DNA of 64,000 nt from Ideonella aquatica (GCF_018069755.1 NZ_JAGQDE010000002.1:310001-374000); one strand, 5' to 3'. Shown: positions 1 to 9,587, counted from the first letter of the stretch. Program-made: numbers and translations. Notes: generated by a model not told the origin, from the letters alone.

Positions 1-1
1 C

Positions 2-20
2 GCCTGAGCCACGCTCAGGC
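2..20 (-). terminator. Hairpin just downstream of prfA
   Basis: A perfect 8-bp inverted repeat (gcctgagc / gctcaggc, loop cac) lies immediately after the prfA stop codon on the minus strand. A following U-tract would lie outside the window, so it may be a terminator or only an intercistronic hairpin. Confidence 0.4.
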
Positions 21-1103
21 TCACTGCCCGGTCTCCAGCGCGGCCAGCTGCTGCTGGGCGCGCGCAGCCTGCAGGGCAGCGATCAGCTCGCCCAGGTCGC
101 CGTCGACCACCGCGCCCAGCTTGTACAGCGTCAGGTTGATGCGGTGGTCGGTGATGCGGCCCTGCGGGAAGTTGTAGGTGCGGATGCGGTCACTGCGGTC
201 GCCCGAGCCGACCAGTGCCTTGCGGGTGGCGGCCTCGGCGGCGGCGCGCTCCTGCGCTTCCTTGTCGCGCAGACGGGCCTGCAGCACGGCCAGCGCCTTG
301 GCCTTGTTGCGGTGCTGGCTGCGGTCGTCCTGGCACTCGGCGACCAGGCCGGTGGGCAGGTGGGTGACGCGGATCGCCGAGTCGGTCTTGTTGATGTGCT
401 GGCCACCGGCGCCGCTGGCGCGGAAGGTGTCGATGCGCAGGTCCGACGGATTGAGCGTCACCTCGGCCGCCTCGTCGGGCTCGGGCATCACCGCCACCGT
501 GCAGGCACTGGTGTGGATGCGGCCCTGGGCCTCGGTGGCCGGTACGCGCTGCACGCGGTGGCCGCCCGATTCAAAGCGCAGCCGGCCGTAGACGCCGTCG
601 CCTTCCACGCGGATGACGATCTCCTTGTAGCCGCCCAGGTCGGAGGCGTTCTCGCTCATCACCTCGCAGCGCCAGCCCTGGGTCTCGGCAAAGCGCAGGT
701 ACATGCGCGCCAGGTCGGCGGCAAAGAGGGCGGATTCCTCGCCGCCGGTGCCGGCGCGGATTTCGATGAAGGCGTTGCGCGCGTCGTCGGGGTCGCGCGG
801 CAGCAGGGCGGTTTGCAGCGCGGCGTCCAGGCGCGCCAGGTCGGCCTCGGCGCCGGTGATCTCCTCGGCGGCCATCTCGGCGAACTCGGGCTCGGACTGC
901 ATCTCGCGGGCGGCGGTCAGGTCGCGCTCGCGCTGCTGGAAGGCGCGCCACAGGCCGGTGACCTCGGCGGCCTCGGCCTGCTCGCGGGCGAGCTGACGGT
1001 AGCGGGCCATGTCGGCCACCACGGCCGGATCGGCCAGGTTGGCGTCCAGCTCGGCCAGGCGCATCGCGAGGCGGTCGAGCTGCTGGCGCAGCGAGTCTTT
1101 CAT
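21..1103 (-). CDS. prfA: Peptide chain release factor 1 (RF1)
   Basis: RF1 recognises UAA and UAG in the ribosomal A site and triggers hydrolysis of peptidyl-tRNA. The 360-residue length is typical. The universal GGQ tripeptide is in [18 protein letters not shown] at about residue 230, and the acidic N-terminal coiled region and the basic, Lys/Arg-rich segment after GGQ are as in RF1. It lies 69 bases downstream of hemA on the same strand; the order hemA-prfA, usually followed by prmC, is common in proteobacteria and suggests an operon. RF2 is less likely because prfB needs a programmed frameshift, and none is seen. Confidence 0.97.
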   Translation of the reverse strand: MKDSLRQQLDRLAMRLAELDANLADPAVVADMARYRQLAREQAEAAEVTGLWRAFQQRERDLTAAREMQSEPEFAEMAAEEITGAEADLARLDAALQTALLPRDPDDARNAFIEIRAGTGGEESALFAADLARMYLRFAETQGWRCEVMSENASDLGGYKEIVIRVEGDGVYGRLRFESGGHRVQRVPATEAQGRIHTSACTVAVMPEPDEAAEVTLNPSDLRIDTFRASGAGGQHINKTDSAIRVTHLPTGLVAECQDDRSQHRNKAKALAVLQARLRDKEAQERAAAEAATRKALVGSGDRSDRIRTYNFPQGRITDHRINLTLYKLGAVVDGDLGELIAALQAARAQQQLAALETGQ

Positions 1104-1172
1104 GGGGGCGGGTCCGGTGGGAGCAGGGGCGGGCGGCGGTGGCCACCCGGGCGGCGCAGCAGGCGCGCGCCG

Positions 1173-2477
1173 CTAACGGCCGCCGGATTCGTCGGCCGGG
1201 TTGCGCGAGGTGGTGCGCAGGAACAAGCGCGACAGCACCTCGGCCGTCTGGTGGCGCTGCTCGCCCTCGGACGCGTGCAGCTCGGCCAGCGCGCCGTGCA
1301 GCATCTTCTGGGTCAGGCCGCGGCTGAGCGCTTCCAGCACGGTGTCCAGGTCATTGCCCTTGGCCAGCAGCTTGCGGGCGCGGGCGATTTCGGCGGCGCG
1401 CCAGTCGTCGGCCTGGCGGTTCAGCGCCTGGATCAGCGGCACGCTGGCGCGCTGGTCCAGCCAGTGGGCGAAGCTTTGCACGCCGGCATCGATGATGGCC
1501 TCGGCCTGCTCCACCGCGGCCTGGCGCTTCTCGCCAGCGGTCTTGACCACCTCGGTGAGGTCGTCCACCGTGTAGAGGTAAATGTCGTCCAGGCGCGAGA
1601 CCTCGGGCTCGATGTCGCGCGGCACGGCCAGGTCGACCATGAACATCGGGCGGCGGCGACGCGCCTTCAGCGCCCGCTCTACCGCGCCCAGGCCGATGAT
1701 CGGCAGCGTGGAGGCGGTGCAGGAGACGACGATGTCGAACTCATGCAGGCGGGTGGTCAGGTCGGCCAGGCGCAGCGCCTGCGCGCCGAAGCGGCTGGCC
1801 AGCTTCTCGCCACGCTCCAGCGTGCGGTTGGCCACCGCCATGGCCTTGGGCTCGCGCGCGGCAAAGTGCGTGGCGACCAGCTCGATCATCTCGCCAGCAC
1901 CCACGAACAGCACCTGGGTTTCGCGCAGGTCCTCGAACAGCTGGGCCGCCAGGCGCACGGTGGCGGCGGCCATGCTGATGGAATGGGCGCCGATCTCGGT
2001 GCTGGTGCGCACCTCCTTGGCCACCGAGAAGCTGCGCTGGAACAGCTGGTGCAGCGTGGTGCCCAGCGTGCCGGCTTCATCGGCGCCGCGCACCGCCTGC
2101 TTCATCTGGCCCAGGATCTGCGGCTCGCCCAGCACCATCGAATCCAGGCCCGAGGCCACGCGGAAGGCGTGGCGCGCCGCGTCCTTGTTCTCGAGCACGT
2201 AGGTGTGGTCGACCAGCTGGCTGCCGCTGATGCCGCCCTGCGTGGCCAGCCACTCGATGGTGGGGCGCACGATCTCGGCGGCACGGCCCTGGCCTGCGGC
2301 CACGTACAGCTCGGTGCGGTTGCAGGTGGACAGGATGGCGGCTTCGGGCACCGCACGCAGCAGCTGGTGGCGCAGCGCCTGCAGCGCCGGCGTCAGCTGC
2401 TCAGGCGCGAACGCGAACCGCCCGCGGATATCCAGCGGGGCGGTGTGATGGTTCAGGCCGAGCGCGAAGACACTCAT
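1173..2477 (-). CDS. hemA: Glutamyl-tRNA reductase
   Basis: Catalyses NADPH-dependent reduction of glutamyl-tRNA(Glu) to glutamate-1-semialdehyde, the first committed step of the C5 route to tetrapyrroles. The 434 residues begin with the family start [12 protein letters not shown]. The catalytic cysteine lies in STCNRTELY near residue 50. An NADPH-binding Rossmann region (FVGAGEMIE, about 190) follows, then the C-terminal helical dimerisation domain. It is first in a minus-strand group with prfA. A TATAAT box ends only 8 bases before the ATG, so the transcript may be nearly leaderless. Confidence 0.97.
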   Translation of the reverse strand: MSVFALGLNHHTAPLDIRGRFAFAPEQLTPALQALRHQLLRAVPEAAILSTCNRTELYVAAGQGRAAEIVRPTIEWLATQGGISGSQLVDHTYVLENKDAARHAFRVASGLDSMVLGEPQILGQMKQAVRGADEAGTLGTTLHQLFQRSFSVAKEVRTSTEIGAHSISMAAATVRLAAQLFEDLRETQVLFVGAGEMIELVATHFAAREPKAMAVANRTLERGEKLASRFGAQALRLADLTTRLHEFDIVVSCTASTLPIIGLGAVERALKARRRRPMFMVDLAVPRDIEPEVSRLDDIYLYTVDDLTEVVKTAGEKRQAAVEQAEAIIDAGVQSFAHWLDQRASVPLIQALNRQADDWRAAEIARARKLLAKGNDLDTVLEALSRGLTQKMLHGALAELHASEGEQRHQTAEVLSRLFLRTTSRNPADESGGR

Positions 2478-2485
2478 GGTTCCGG

Positions 2486-2513
2486 ATTATAAAATCCCTG
2501 GCGCTTTCGCCAA
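2486..2513 (-). promoter_or_regulatory. Putative sigma-70 promoter of hemA
   Basis: On the minus strand, TTGGCG (2508-2513) is followed after 16 bases by a perfect TATAAT (2486-2491). The predicted start of transcription falls at about 2479, only 2 bases upstream of the hemA ATG at 2477, which would leave almost no 5' leader. Confidence 0.5.
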
Positions 2514-2598
2514 CCTCCATGCGGGGCTGTGTCTGTCCCATCTTGACAGAAGTCAAGTCAGTTCCGATTGACACGCCCCGCACCGCACACGACGGACG

Positions 2599-2874
2599 AT
2601 GGGACCCCTGGACGCCCTGTGGCACCTGCTCAATTTCGCCGCACCGGCCCTGGGCCTGGGCCTGATCACCACGCTGCTGGCCAAGCTGCTGTTCCGGCGT
2701 GAGCTGGCCGGCGTGGGCTGGCGGCCGCTGTGGCTGTGGAGCGCCGGTGCCGGCGGCCTGAGCTTGCTGGGCGGCCTGATCGCCTTCGGTCGCGACGGCC
2801 GCATGGCCAGCTACGGCGCGCTGGTGGCAGCCACCGCGCTGGCGCTGTGGTGGCGGGGTTTCGTCAGGCGCTGA
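2599..2874 (+). CDS. Small inner-membrane protein, function unknown
   Basis: 91 residues, strongly hydrophobic, with three likely membrane helices at about residues 10-30, 43-65 and 72-87 and a basic C-terminus (RGFVRR). No family is recognised. It is divergent from hemA and its last 11 bases overlap the 3' end of miaB on the other strand. The hydrophobic periodicity and the absence of a better frame support it being real. The TTGACA at 2543-2548 has no convincing -10 partner, so its promoter is unclear. Confidence 0.6.
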   Translation: MGPLDALWHLLNFAAPALGLGLITTLLAKLLFRRELAGVGWRPLWLWSAGAGGLSLLGGLIAFGRDGRMASYGALVAATALALWWRGFVRR

Positions 2875-4207
2875 CTGAGTCAGCCACCACCACCGCGCCG
2901 CGCAGCGAGTGCGGCAGCGCGCTGGTGATGCTCACATCGAGCATCTGACCCACCAGCCGTGCCGGGCCGGCGAAGTTGACGATGCGGTTGCACTCGGTGC
3001 GCCCCATCAGCTCGTTCGGGTCCTTGCGCGACGGGCCCTCGACCAGGATGCGCTGCACCGTGCCCACGCGGGCGGCGCTGATCGCCCGCACGTTGTCTTC
3101 CAGCCGCGCCTGCAGGGTCTGCAGCCGCGCCAGCTTCACCGCATGCGGCGTGTCGTCGGCCAGTGCGGCGGCCGGCGTGCCGGGGCGCGGGCTGTAGATG
3201 AAGCTGAAGGACGCATCGAAGCCGACATCGTCGACCAGCTTCATCAGCTTGCCGAAGTCCTCGTCGGTCTCGCCGGGGAAGCCGACGATGAAGTCGGTGG
3301 ACAGGCTGATGTCGGGGCGGATGGCCTTGAGCTTGCGGATCGTGCTTTTGTATTCGAGCGCGGTGTAGCCTCGCTTCATCGCCATCAGGATGCGGTCGCT
3401 GCCATGCTGCACCGGCAGGTGCAGGTGGTTCACCAGCTGCGGCACCTTGGCATAGACGTCGATCAGGCGCTGGCTGAACTCGTTGGGGTGGCTGGTGGTG
3501 TAGCGGATGCGTGCAATGCCGGGGATCTCGGCCACGTACTCCAGCAGCAGCGCGAAGTCGGCCAGCTCGGCGGTGTCACCCATCCGGCCGCGGTAGGCGT
3601 TGACGTTCTGGCCCAGCAGCGTCACTTCCTTGACGCCCTGCGCGGCCAGACCGGCGATTTCGGTCAGCACGTCGTCAAAGGGGCGCGAGACCTCGTCGCC
3701 GCGGGTGTAGGGCACCACGCAGTAGGTGCAGTACTTCGAGCAGCCCTCCATGATCGAGACGAAGGCGCTGGCGCCGTCCACCTTGGCCGGCGGCAGGTGG
3801 TCGAACTTCTCGATCTCGGGGAAGCTGATGTCCACCTGCGGGCGCTGCGCGCGCTGGCGCTCGGCGATCATCTGCGGCAGGCGGTGCAGGGTCTGCGGGC
3901 CGAAGACGATGTCCACGTAGGGCGCACGCTCGACGATGGCCGCGCCCTCCTGGCTGGCCACGCAACCGCCCACGCCGATCAGCACGCCCTTGCTCTTCAG
4001 GTGCTTGACGCGGCCCAGGTCGGAGAACACCTTTTCGGCGGCTTTCTCGCGCACCGAGCAGGTGTTGAACAGCACCAGGTCGGCCTCTTCGACGTTGTCG
4101 GTGGGCTCGTAGCCCTCGGCGGCGCGCAGCACATCGGACATCTTGTCCGAGTCGTATTCGTTCATCTGGCACCCGAAGGTGCGGATGTAGACCTTCTTCC
4201 CGCTCAT
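2864..4207 (-). CDS. miaB: tRNA-2-methylthio-N6-dimethylallyladenosine synthase
   Basis: A radical-SAM methylthiotransferase that adds the 2-methylthio group to i6A37 in tRNAs reading UNN codons. The chosen ATG at 4207 starts the family N-terminus ([16 protein letters not shown]), giving 447 residues, the normal size. The N-terminal UPF0004 domain has cysteines for one 4Fe-4S cluster, the radical-SAM motif is CSKYCTYC near residue 155, and a TRAM domain closes the C-terminus. The reading frame continues upstream but only as a shadow of the preceding gene. It overlaps that gene by 4 bases (ATGA), implying translational coupling. Confidence 0.96.
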   Translation of the reverse strand: MSGKKVYIRTFGCQMNEYDSDKMSDVLRAAEGYEPTDNVEEADLVLFNTCSVREKAAEKVFSDLGRVKHLKSKGVLIGVGGCVASQEGAAIVERAPYVDIVFGPQTLHRLPQMIAERQRAQRPQVDISFPEIEKFDHLPPAKVDGASAFVSIMEGCSKYCTYCVVPYTRGDEVSRPFDDVLTEIAGLAAQGVKEVTLLGQNVNAYRGRMGDTAELADFALLLEYVAEIPGIARIRYTTSHPNEFSQRLIDVYAKVPQLVNHLHLPVQHGSDRILMAMKRGYTALEYKSTIRKLKAIRPDISLSTDFIVGFPGETDEDFGKLMKLVDDVGFDASFSFIYSPRPGTPAAALADDTPHAVKLARLQTLQARLEDNVRAISAARVGTVQRILVEGPSRKDPNELMGRTECNRIVNFAGPARLVGQMLDVSITSALPHSLRGAVVVADSVSA

Positions 4208-4587
4208 GGCTTGGTCCAGGTCTGGGCGACGTAATCGAACTGCCAGGCCTGGCGTTCGGCGTCGGTGCGGGGCCAGGGCTTGCGCGCGGCCTCGTCGGCG
4301 GTCAGCACCCAGATTTCCTTGGGCTGGCCCAGCTGGTCGACGGTGTAGTTCACCACCGCCTTGCTGCCTTCCAGCGCGCCGAAGACGATGCCCATGTTCT
4401 GCGCGTCGCGGATGTGTGCGCCGGGCGCCAGCTGGGTGGTCTGGCCGTTCAGGCGCACTGTGGGCGGCGCGTCGAACGCGATCTCGCCGCGCAGGGCCTG
4501 GTAGGGAAAGAGGCGCTGGACCTGGGCCTGTGCCGGGACAGCGGCGACCAGGGCGGCCGCAAAGAACAAGGGGACCGAGCGGTGCAT
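4204..4587 (-). CDS. Small secreted protein of unknown function, coupled to miaB
   Basis: 127 residues with a clear Sec signal peptide (hydrophobic core [15 protein letters not shown], cleavage near AQA-Q at about residue 22). The mature part has [18 protein letters not shown], which looks like a small beta-rich periplasmic domain, and a Trp-rich tail. No Pfam name is recalled with certainty; similar proteins sit upstream of miaB in other Burkholderiales. Its stop overlaps the miaB start by 4 bases, so the two are probably one transcription unit. There is no signal of a tRNA-modification role. Confidence 0.75.
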   Translation of the reverse strand: MHRSVPLFFAAALVAAVPAQAQVQRLFPYQALRGEIAFDAPPTVRLNGQTTQLAPGAHIRDAQNMGIVFGALEGSKAVVNYTVDQLGQPKEIWVLTADEAARKPWPRTDAERQAWQFDYVAQTWTKP

Positions 4588-4610
4588 GGTGTGGATCCAG
4601 AGGCTGGGTC

Positions 4611-4647
4611 AAAACAAAACGGCCCGAAGTGCAAGCACTTCGGGCCG
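4611..4647 (-). terminator. Rho-independent terminator of the tRNA gene
   Basis: A perfect 12-bp stem (4620-4631 with 4636-4647, loop of 4) is followed on the minus strand by a U-rich run (complement of 4611-4619). It lies directly after the tRNA 3' end. Confidence 0.9.
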
Positions 4648-4653
4648 GGATTC

Positions 4654-4730
<77 letters not shown>

Positions 4731-4741
4731 AAGAGCCCAAG

Positions 4742-4771
4742 AGTATAGCTGAGTTTTCGCCGACTTGTGAA
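4742..4771 (-). promoter_or_regulatory. Promoter of the tRNA gene
   Basis: On the minus strand, TTCACA (4766-4771), an 18-base spacer and TATACT (4742-4747) place the transcript start about 5 bases before the mature tRNA 5' end. Confidence 0.55.
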
Positions 4772-4782
4772 GGGGCTTCGGC

Positions 4783-6030
4783 TCAGGCCGCGTTCTCCAG
4801 CAGCACCGCAATGCCCTGGCCGCCGCCGATGCAGGCCGAGGCCACGGCCCAGCGGCCGGCGCGGCGCTGCAGTTCGCGTGCGGCGGTGATGGTCAAGCGC
4901 ACGCCGCTGGCGGCCAGCGGGTGGCCCAGCGCGATCGCGCCGCCGTTGACGTTGAGCTTGGCGCCGTCCAGCTCCAGCGCGCGCTGCACAGCCAGTGTCT
5001 GCGCGCCCTGGGCCTCGTTGACCTCGACCAGGCTGATGTCGTCCAGCGTCAGGCCGGCGCGCTGCAGCAGCAACTGGATCGCCGGGGCCGGGCCGATGCC
5101 CATGGTCTCGGGCGGCACGCCCACTACCGCCACCGCGGCCACGCGGGCCAGGGCCGGGCGGCCCCAGGCCGCCTTGACCGTGCCATTGGCCACCAGCGCC
5201 GCGGCGGCGCCATCGGTCAGGCCGGAGCTGTTGCCGCCGGTCTGCACGCCGCCTTCGTACACGGCGCGCAGCTTGGCCAGCACCTCGGGCGGGGACGGGC
5301 GCGGGTGGGTGTCCTTGTCGGCCACCGGCGCCTTGCCGGCCAGGCGGATGCCGCGGGTCTTGTAGCCGCTCAGCTCGAACTTCTCGCTGCTGACGGGCAC
5401 GATCTCGCCGGCCAGGAAGCCGCTCTCCTGCGCCGCCACCGCCTTGGCGAACGAGGCCGAGGCGAAGGCGTCCACCTCCTCGCGCGTGATGCCGTACTGC
5501 CTGGCCAGGTTCTCGGCGGTCTGGATCATCGTGATGCCGGCGGCCGGGTCCTTCAGCATCTCCCACAGGTTGTCGCGGAAGTTGACCGGCGCGCCCAGCT
5601 TGAAACCCTGGCGGTGGTCGAAGGCCATCACCGGGTTGCGCGACATGGACTCGGTGCCCACCAGCAGCGCCAGGCTGGCGATGCCGCTGCCCAGTTGCTC
5701 GCCCGCCTGGCGGAACAGCTCGAAGCCGGTGCCACAGATGCGCTGCACCATCAGCGCCGGCACGTGCTGCGGCACACCGGCGTACAGGCCGATGTGGCGT
5801 GGCACGTAGAACTGGTCGAAGTCGCCCGGCGCCATGTTGCCGGCCAGCACCGAGTCCACCTGCTCGGCGCTCAGGCCGCTGCGCGCGATCACCTCGCGCG
5901 CCACCTTGATGCCCAGGTCGATCGGGTTGACGTCGGCCAGCGCGCCGCAGTAGTCGACGAAGGGGGTGCGGATGCCGTCAAGCATCCAGACGTCGTTGAA
6001 GGCCTGGAACTGGCCCTTGGGCGTGCTCAT
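4783..6030 (-). CDS. Thiolase (acetyl-CoA acyltransferase family)
   Basis: Cleaves a 3-ketoacyl-CoA with CoA, or makes the reverse condensation. 415 residues from the ATG at 6030. The nucleophilic cysteine lies in QRICGTGFELF near residue 88, and the C-terminal motifs GGAIALGHPLAASG and ACIGGGQG carry the second His/Cys pair. It starts 11 bases after the stop of the upstream aryl-CoA ligase, so the two form an operon. The context suggests it removes acetyl-CoA from an aromatic or ring-opened acyl-CoA. The N-terminus (FNDVWMLDGIRTPFVDYCG) is not that of the canonical pcaF product seen at 36000, so its substrate probably differs. Confidence 0.88.
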   Translation of the reverse strand: MSTPKGQFQAFNDVWMLDGIRTPFVDYCGALADVNPIDLGIKVAREVIARSGLSAEQVDSVLAGNMAPGDFDQFYVPRHIGLYAGVPQHVPALMVQRICGTGFELFRQAGEQLGSGIASLALLVGTESMSRNPVMAFDHRQGFKLGAPVNFRDNLWEMLKDPAAGITMIQTAENLARQYGITREEVDAFASASFAKAVAAQESGFLAGEIVPVSSEKFELSGYKTRGIRLAGKAPVADKDTHPRPSPPEVLAKLRAVYEGGVQTGGNSSGLTDGAAAALVANGTVKAAWGRPALARVAAVAVVGVPPETMGIGPAPAIQLLLQRAGLTLDDISLVEVNEAQGAQTLAVQRALELDGAKLNVNGGAIALGHPLAASGVRLTITAARELQRRAGRWAVASACIGGGQGIAVLLENAA

Positions 6031-6041
6031 CGCGTGTCCTC

Positions 6042-7853
6042 TCAGTGGCCCAGCGCGACGACGCGCGCGTCGATCGTCTCGGCATACAGCGTGGCCACCT
6101 CCACCGCGCGGCGGCTCAGCACCGCACGCTGGTTGATGTAGCCCTTGTCGGTGATCTCGCCGGCGTCGGCATTGGGCGGCTCGGTCATCAGCAGCACCCG
6201 CGCCGGGCACTGCGACGAGCCGCCGCCGCGCTTGAGCTCCTGCAGCGCCGCCTGCACCTTGGCGTGCAGCGCCTCGCGCTCCATGGCCTGGCCGGCGGGG
6301 CTGAGGAAGAGCAGCGCGCCGATCTCGTCGCGGTCGTGGCCGGTGATCACCGCGTCAGTGGCCAGCGGGGCCAGCGCGGAGACCAGCTTCACCCGCAGCG
6401 TGCCCACCGACACCCAGGTGCCGGTGGTCAGCTTGAAGTCCTCGGCCACGCGGCCGTTGAACATCACGCCCTTCTCGGGGTGCGCCGGGTCGACCAGGAA
6501 GCCGGCGTCGCCGATCTTGTAGTAGCCCTCTTCATCGAAGGCCTCGGCGCTGAGCTGCGGCTGGCCGCGGTAGCCGGGGAAGATGTTGACGCCGCGCACG
6601 CGCAGCTCCAGCTTCTCGCCGTTGGGGATGAACTTCAGCTCGGTGCCGGGCAGCGGCAGGCCGATGCAGCCGGCGCCCTCCAGCATGAAGTGGGCGCTGG
6701 TGACGGCCGGCGCGGTCTCGGTGGAGCCCCAGGAGGTGGTCAGCCACAGCGGCTCCTCGCGCACCTTGGCGGCGATGGCCTGCAGCCGCTGCCAGCTGGC
6801 CTGCGGCAGCGCGGCGCCGGCGTAGAACACGGCGCGCAGCGGTGCCAGCACCTTCTTCGCGAAGGCCAGGTCGTCCTCGAAGAACCCCATCAGCATGTCC
6901 AGGCCGCGGGGCACGTTGAAGTGGATGTTGGGCTGGCAGTCCTTGAGGTTGCGCACCGTCTTCTCGATCGCGCCAGGCACCGGGCGGCCGTCGTCGATGT
7001 AGAGCGTGCCGCCGTGGCACAGCACCATGTTCAGGTTGTGGTTGCCGCCGAAGGTGTGGCTCCAGGGCAGCCAGTCCAGCAGCACCGGCTTCTCGCGCCG
7101 CAGGAAGCGCCAGGTCTGGGCCATCATCTGCTGGTTGGCGCACAGCATGCGGTGGGTGTTGATGGCCACCTTGGGGTGGCCGGTGGAGCCGCTGGTCAGC
7201 AGGTACTTGGCCACCGTGTCGGGCAGCAGGCGGGCGAAGGCCTGCATCACGCCGGGGCCCTCGGGGCGGCTGGCCAGGGTGTCCCAGGGGAAGGCACCGG
7301 GCACCTCGTCAGCGCCGGTGCCCAGCACCACCACGCCTTTGAGCGCGCCGCCGTCCAGGCAGGCGCGGATGGCGGGGCCGTAGGTGGCGGCGTCGCTGGC
7401 GTAGACCAGCGCGGGGTCGAGCATCTGCAGGATCTCGCGGATCTTCACGTAGTCCTTGCTCAGGCGGCAGTAGGCGCTGCTGACCGTGCACACCGGGCGG
7501 CCGATGTGCATGCAGGCCAGCATCAGCACCAGGTGGTCGACCGAGTTGTCGGACAGCACCACCACCGGCTTGTCGGCCGGCAGGTGCAGACCCAGCAGAC
7601 CCTGCGCCACCCGGCCCACACCGGCACGCAGCTGCGCCCAGGTCAGCTGGCGCCAGTCGCCACTGGGCGCGCGCTCGGCCACGGCCAGCGCGTCGGGCGT
7701 GTCCTTGGCCCACTTCTCCAGCCAGTCACCAATGCAACGGGCGTAGGGGCCCAGCGCCTGCGGCGAGCGCAGCACGAAGCTGCCATCGGTCAGTGTGAGC
7801 AGCTCGGCGCGGGGCGGCGCGACGTTGTCGGTGTCGTCGACGAAGGTGGCCAT
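6042..7853 (-). CDS. Aryl-CoA ligase, feruloyl-CoA synthetase-like
   Basis: An adenylate-forming ligase that would activate a carboxylic acid to its CoA thioester using ATP. 603 residues from the ATG at 7853, preceded by ribosome site GGAG. The phosphate-binding loop LLTSGSTGHPKV is at about 218-229, the adenylate motif is near 395 (SWGSTETAP), and the Asp motif of the hinge region follows. The overall sequence resembles feruloyl-CoA synthetases rather than the benzoate-CoA ligase at 28905. It is divergent from boxB1 across a short region carrying BoxR-like repeats and shares the GGAGACAC leader of the box genes, so it is likely induced with them. The true substrate is unknown. Confidence 0.85.
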   Translation of the reverse strand: MATFVDDTDNVAPPRAELLTLTDGSFVLRSPQALGPYARCIGDWLEKWAKDTPDALAVAERAPSGDWRQLTWAQLRAGVGRVAQGLLGLHLPADKPVVVLSDNSVDHLVLMLACMHIGRPVCTVSSAYCRLSKDYVKIREILQMLDPALVYASDAATYGPAIRACLDGGALKGVVVLGTGADEVPGAFPWDTLASRPEGPGVMQAFARLLPDTVAKYLLTSGSTGHPKVAINTHRMLCANQQMMAQTWRFLRREKPVLLDWLPWSHTFGGNHNLNMVLCHGGTLYIDDGRPVPGAIEKTVRNLKDCQPNIHFNVPRGLDMLMGFFEDDLAFAKKVLAPLRAVFYAGAALPQASWQRLQAIAAKVREEPLWLTTSWGSTETAPAVTSAHFMLEGAGCIGLPLPGTELKFIPNGEKLELRVRGVNIFPGYRGQPQLSAEAFDEEGYYKIGDAGFLVDPAHPEKGVMFNGRVAEDFKLTTGTWVSVGTLRVKLVSALAPLATDAVITGHDRDEIGALLFLSPAGQAMEREALHAKVQAALQELKRGGGSSQCPARVLLMTEPPNADAGEITDKGYINQRAVLSRRAVEVATLYAETIDARVVALGH

Positions 7854-7933
7854 GGGTGTCTCCTGCAGCGGTGGGCGGCCGCGGCGCGATGCACTGTTTT
7901 TCTGATCTAGCGCAAAGTGCCGACCGAACGACA

Positions 7934-7978
7934 CGCATGATACTGCATACGTCTTGAGGGTTAACGCATCAAAGTGCA
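7934..7978. promoter_or_regulatory. Candidate BoxR operators between aryl-CoA ligase and boxB1
   Basis: Two CGCA-N6-TGCA pairs occur, at 7934-7947 and 7965-7978. The first lies in a 16-base string (7932-7947) that matches 25737-25752 of the main box promoter at 15 of 16 positions. The match covers a TATCAT sequence on the minus strand that can serve as the -10 of the ligase gene. From memory, BoxR and BzdR bind TGCA direct repeats with 6-base spacing. Confidence 0.6.
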
Positions 7979-8018
7979 TGGAAAACCCTCAGTCCACCGA
8001 CACCCCGAGGAGACCCCT

Positions 8019-9518
8019 GTGAGCCAACTCAACACCGACAGCCTGGTCGAAGACCGCGAATCGATCCAGAACGACCGCTTCGTCGAGGTCAACTACGACG
8101 ACCGCATTCCCAACAACGTCGACCTGTCCTCCGACCGCCAGCTGCAGCGCGCGCTGGAGAGCTGGCAGCCCAACTACGTCGACTGGTGGAAGGAAATGGG
8201 CCCCGAGGGCTTCCAGAACGCCGAGGTCTACCTGCGCACCGCGGTGGGGGTGGACCCGGCCGGCTGGGCCAAGTTCGGCTACGTGAAGATGCCCGACTAC
8301 CGCTGGGGCATCCTGCTGGCACCCAAGGTGGAAGGCCGCACCATCCCGCACGGCAAGCACAAGGGCGAGCCGGCCTGGCAGGAAGTGCCGGGCGAGTACC
8401 GCTCGCTGCTCAAGCGCCTGATCGTGGTGCAGGGCGACACCGAGCCGGCCAGCGTCGAGCAGCAGCGCTGGCTGGGTGCCACCGCCCCCAGCCTGTACGA
8501 CATGCGCAACCTGTTCCAGGTGAACGTGGAAGAGGGCCGCCACCTGTGGGCCATGGTCTACCTGCTGGTCAAGTACTTCGGCAAGGACGGCCGCGAAGAG
8601 GCCCAGGCCCTGCTGGAGCGCCGCAGCGGCCACCAGGACAACCCGCGCATCCTGGGTGCCTTCAACGAGAAGACGCCCGACTGGCTGAGCTTCTTCATGT
8701 TCACCTACTTCACCGACCGCGACGGCAAGATGCAGCTGGCCGCGCTGGCCGAGTCGGGCTTCGACCCGCTGAGCCGCAGCTGCCGCTTCATGCTCACCGA
8801 AGAAGCGCACCACCTGTTCGTCGGCGAGACCGGCGTGGGCCGCACGATCGAGGCCACCTGCGCCGCGATGGTCAAGGCCGGCATCACCGACCCGTACGAC
8901 ATCGAGGCCATCCGGAAACTGGGCGTGGTCGACCTGCCGCTGCTGCAGCGCAAGGCCAACTTCCACATGAGCGTGACGCGCGACCTGTTCGGCAGCGAGA
9001 TCAGCTCCAACGGCGCCGACGCCTTCAACACCGGCCTGAAGGGCCGCTTCAACGAGGCCAAGCTGGAAGGCGACGACCACCAGCTGCAGGACGCCACCTA
9101 CAAGGTGCAGCGCGTCGTCAACGGCGAGCTGGTGTGGGAAGACGTGCCGGCGCTGCGTGCCATCAACTCCCGCCTGCTCGACGACTACATCGCCGACTGC
9201 CAGGGCGGCATCGACCGCTGGAACAAGATCATCGAGAAGGCCGGCATCAGCTTCAAGATCAGCCAGCCGCACAAGGGCTTCAACCGCCGCATCGGCGAGT
9301 TCGCCGGCCACAAGATCAGCCCCACGGGCGAAGTGATGAGCGCCGAGGTCTGGGAGGCCAGCAAGCACGAGTGGCTGCCCAACGCCGAGGACCTGGACTT
9401 CATCAACTCGCTGATGAAGCCCCACCACGAGGCCGGCCAGTACGCCAGCTGGATCGCCCCGCCGCGGATGGGCATCAACCAGCAGCCGGTGGACTACGAG
9501 TACGTGAAGATCGACTGA
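8019..9518 (+). CDS. boxB: Benzoyl-CoA 2,3-epoxidase subunit BoxB, first copy
   Basis: Diiron oxygenase component that epoxidises benzoyl-CoA with electrons from BoxA. The GTG at 8019 is chosen because GAGGAGA lies 6 bases upstream; an in-frame ATG at 7974 would lie inside the operator. This gives 499 residues against about 475 in the second copy. The extra length is mostly a 20-residue acidic N-terminal extension. All six expected iron ligands are present: E142, E172, H175 (EEGRH), D233, E262 and H265 (TEEAHH). It stands alone, divergent from an aryl-CoA ligase, without its own boxA or boxC, so it must borrow those from the operon at 21-26 kb or serve another acyl-CoA. Confidence 0.93.
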   Translation: MSQLNTDSLVEDRESIQNDRFVEVNYDDRIPNNVDLSSDRQLQRALESWQPNYVDWWKEMGPEGFQNAEVYLRTAVGVDPAGWAKFGYVKMPDYRWGILLAPKVEGRTIPHGKHKGEPAWQEVPGEYRSLLKRLIVVQGDTEPASVEQQRWLGATAPSLYDMRNLFQVNVEEGRHLWAMVYLLVKYFGKDGREEAQALLERRSGHQDNPRILGAFNEKTPDWLSFFMFTYFTDRDGKMQLAALAESGFDPLSRSCRFMLTEEAHHLFVGETGVGRTIEATCAAMVKAGITDPYDIEAIRKLGVVDLPLLQRKANFHMSVTRDLFGSEISSNGADAFNTGLKGRFNEAKLEGDDHQLQDATYKVQRVVNGELVWEDVPALRAINSRLLDDYIADCQGGIDRWNKIIEKAGISFKISQPHKGFNRRIGEFAGHKISPTGEVMSAEVWEASKHEWLPNAEDLDFINSLMKPHHEAGQYASWIAPPRMGINQQPVDYEYVKID

Positions 9519-9554
9519 TGAGGGCCGCGCGGCGCTGAGCACCTTCGGGCTGGC

Positions 9555-9587
9555 CCTCGGGCCAGGGCTTGGCCCGAGGTGTCTTCT
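9555..9587 (+). terminator. Probable terminator after boxB1
   Basis: Perfect 10-bp inverted repeat (9555-9564 with 9570-9579, loop of 5), followed by a short, imperfect T-rich stretch (tgtcttct), 37 bases after the boxB1 stop. Confidence 0.6.

Noticed and set aside
144-2492. A 782-codon plus-strand open frame opposite prfA and hemA
   Set aside because: It is the antisense shadow of two clear housekeeping genes in GC-rich DNA; its protein is Gly/Ala/His/Arg-rich with no motif.
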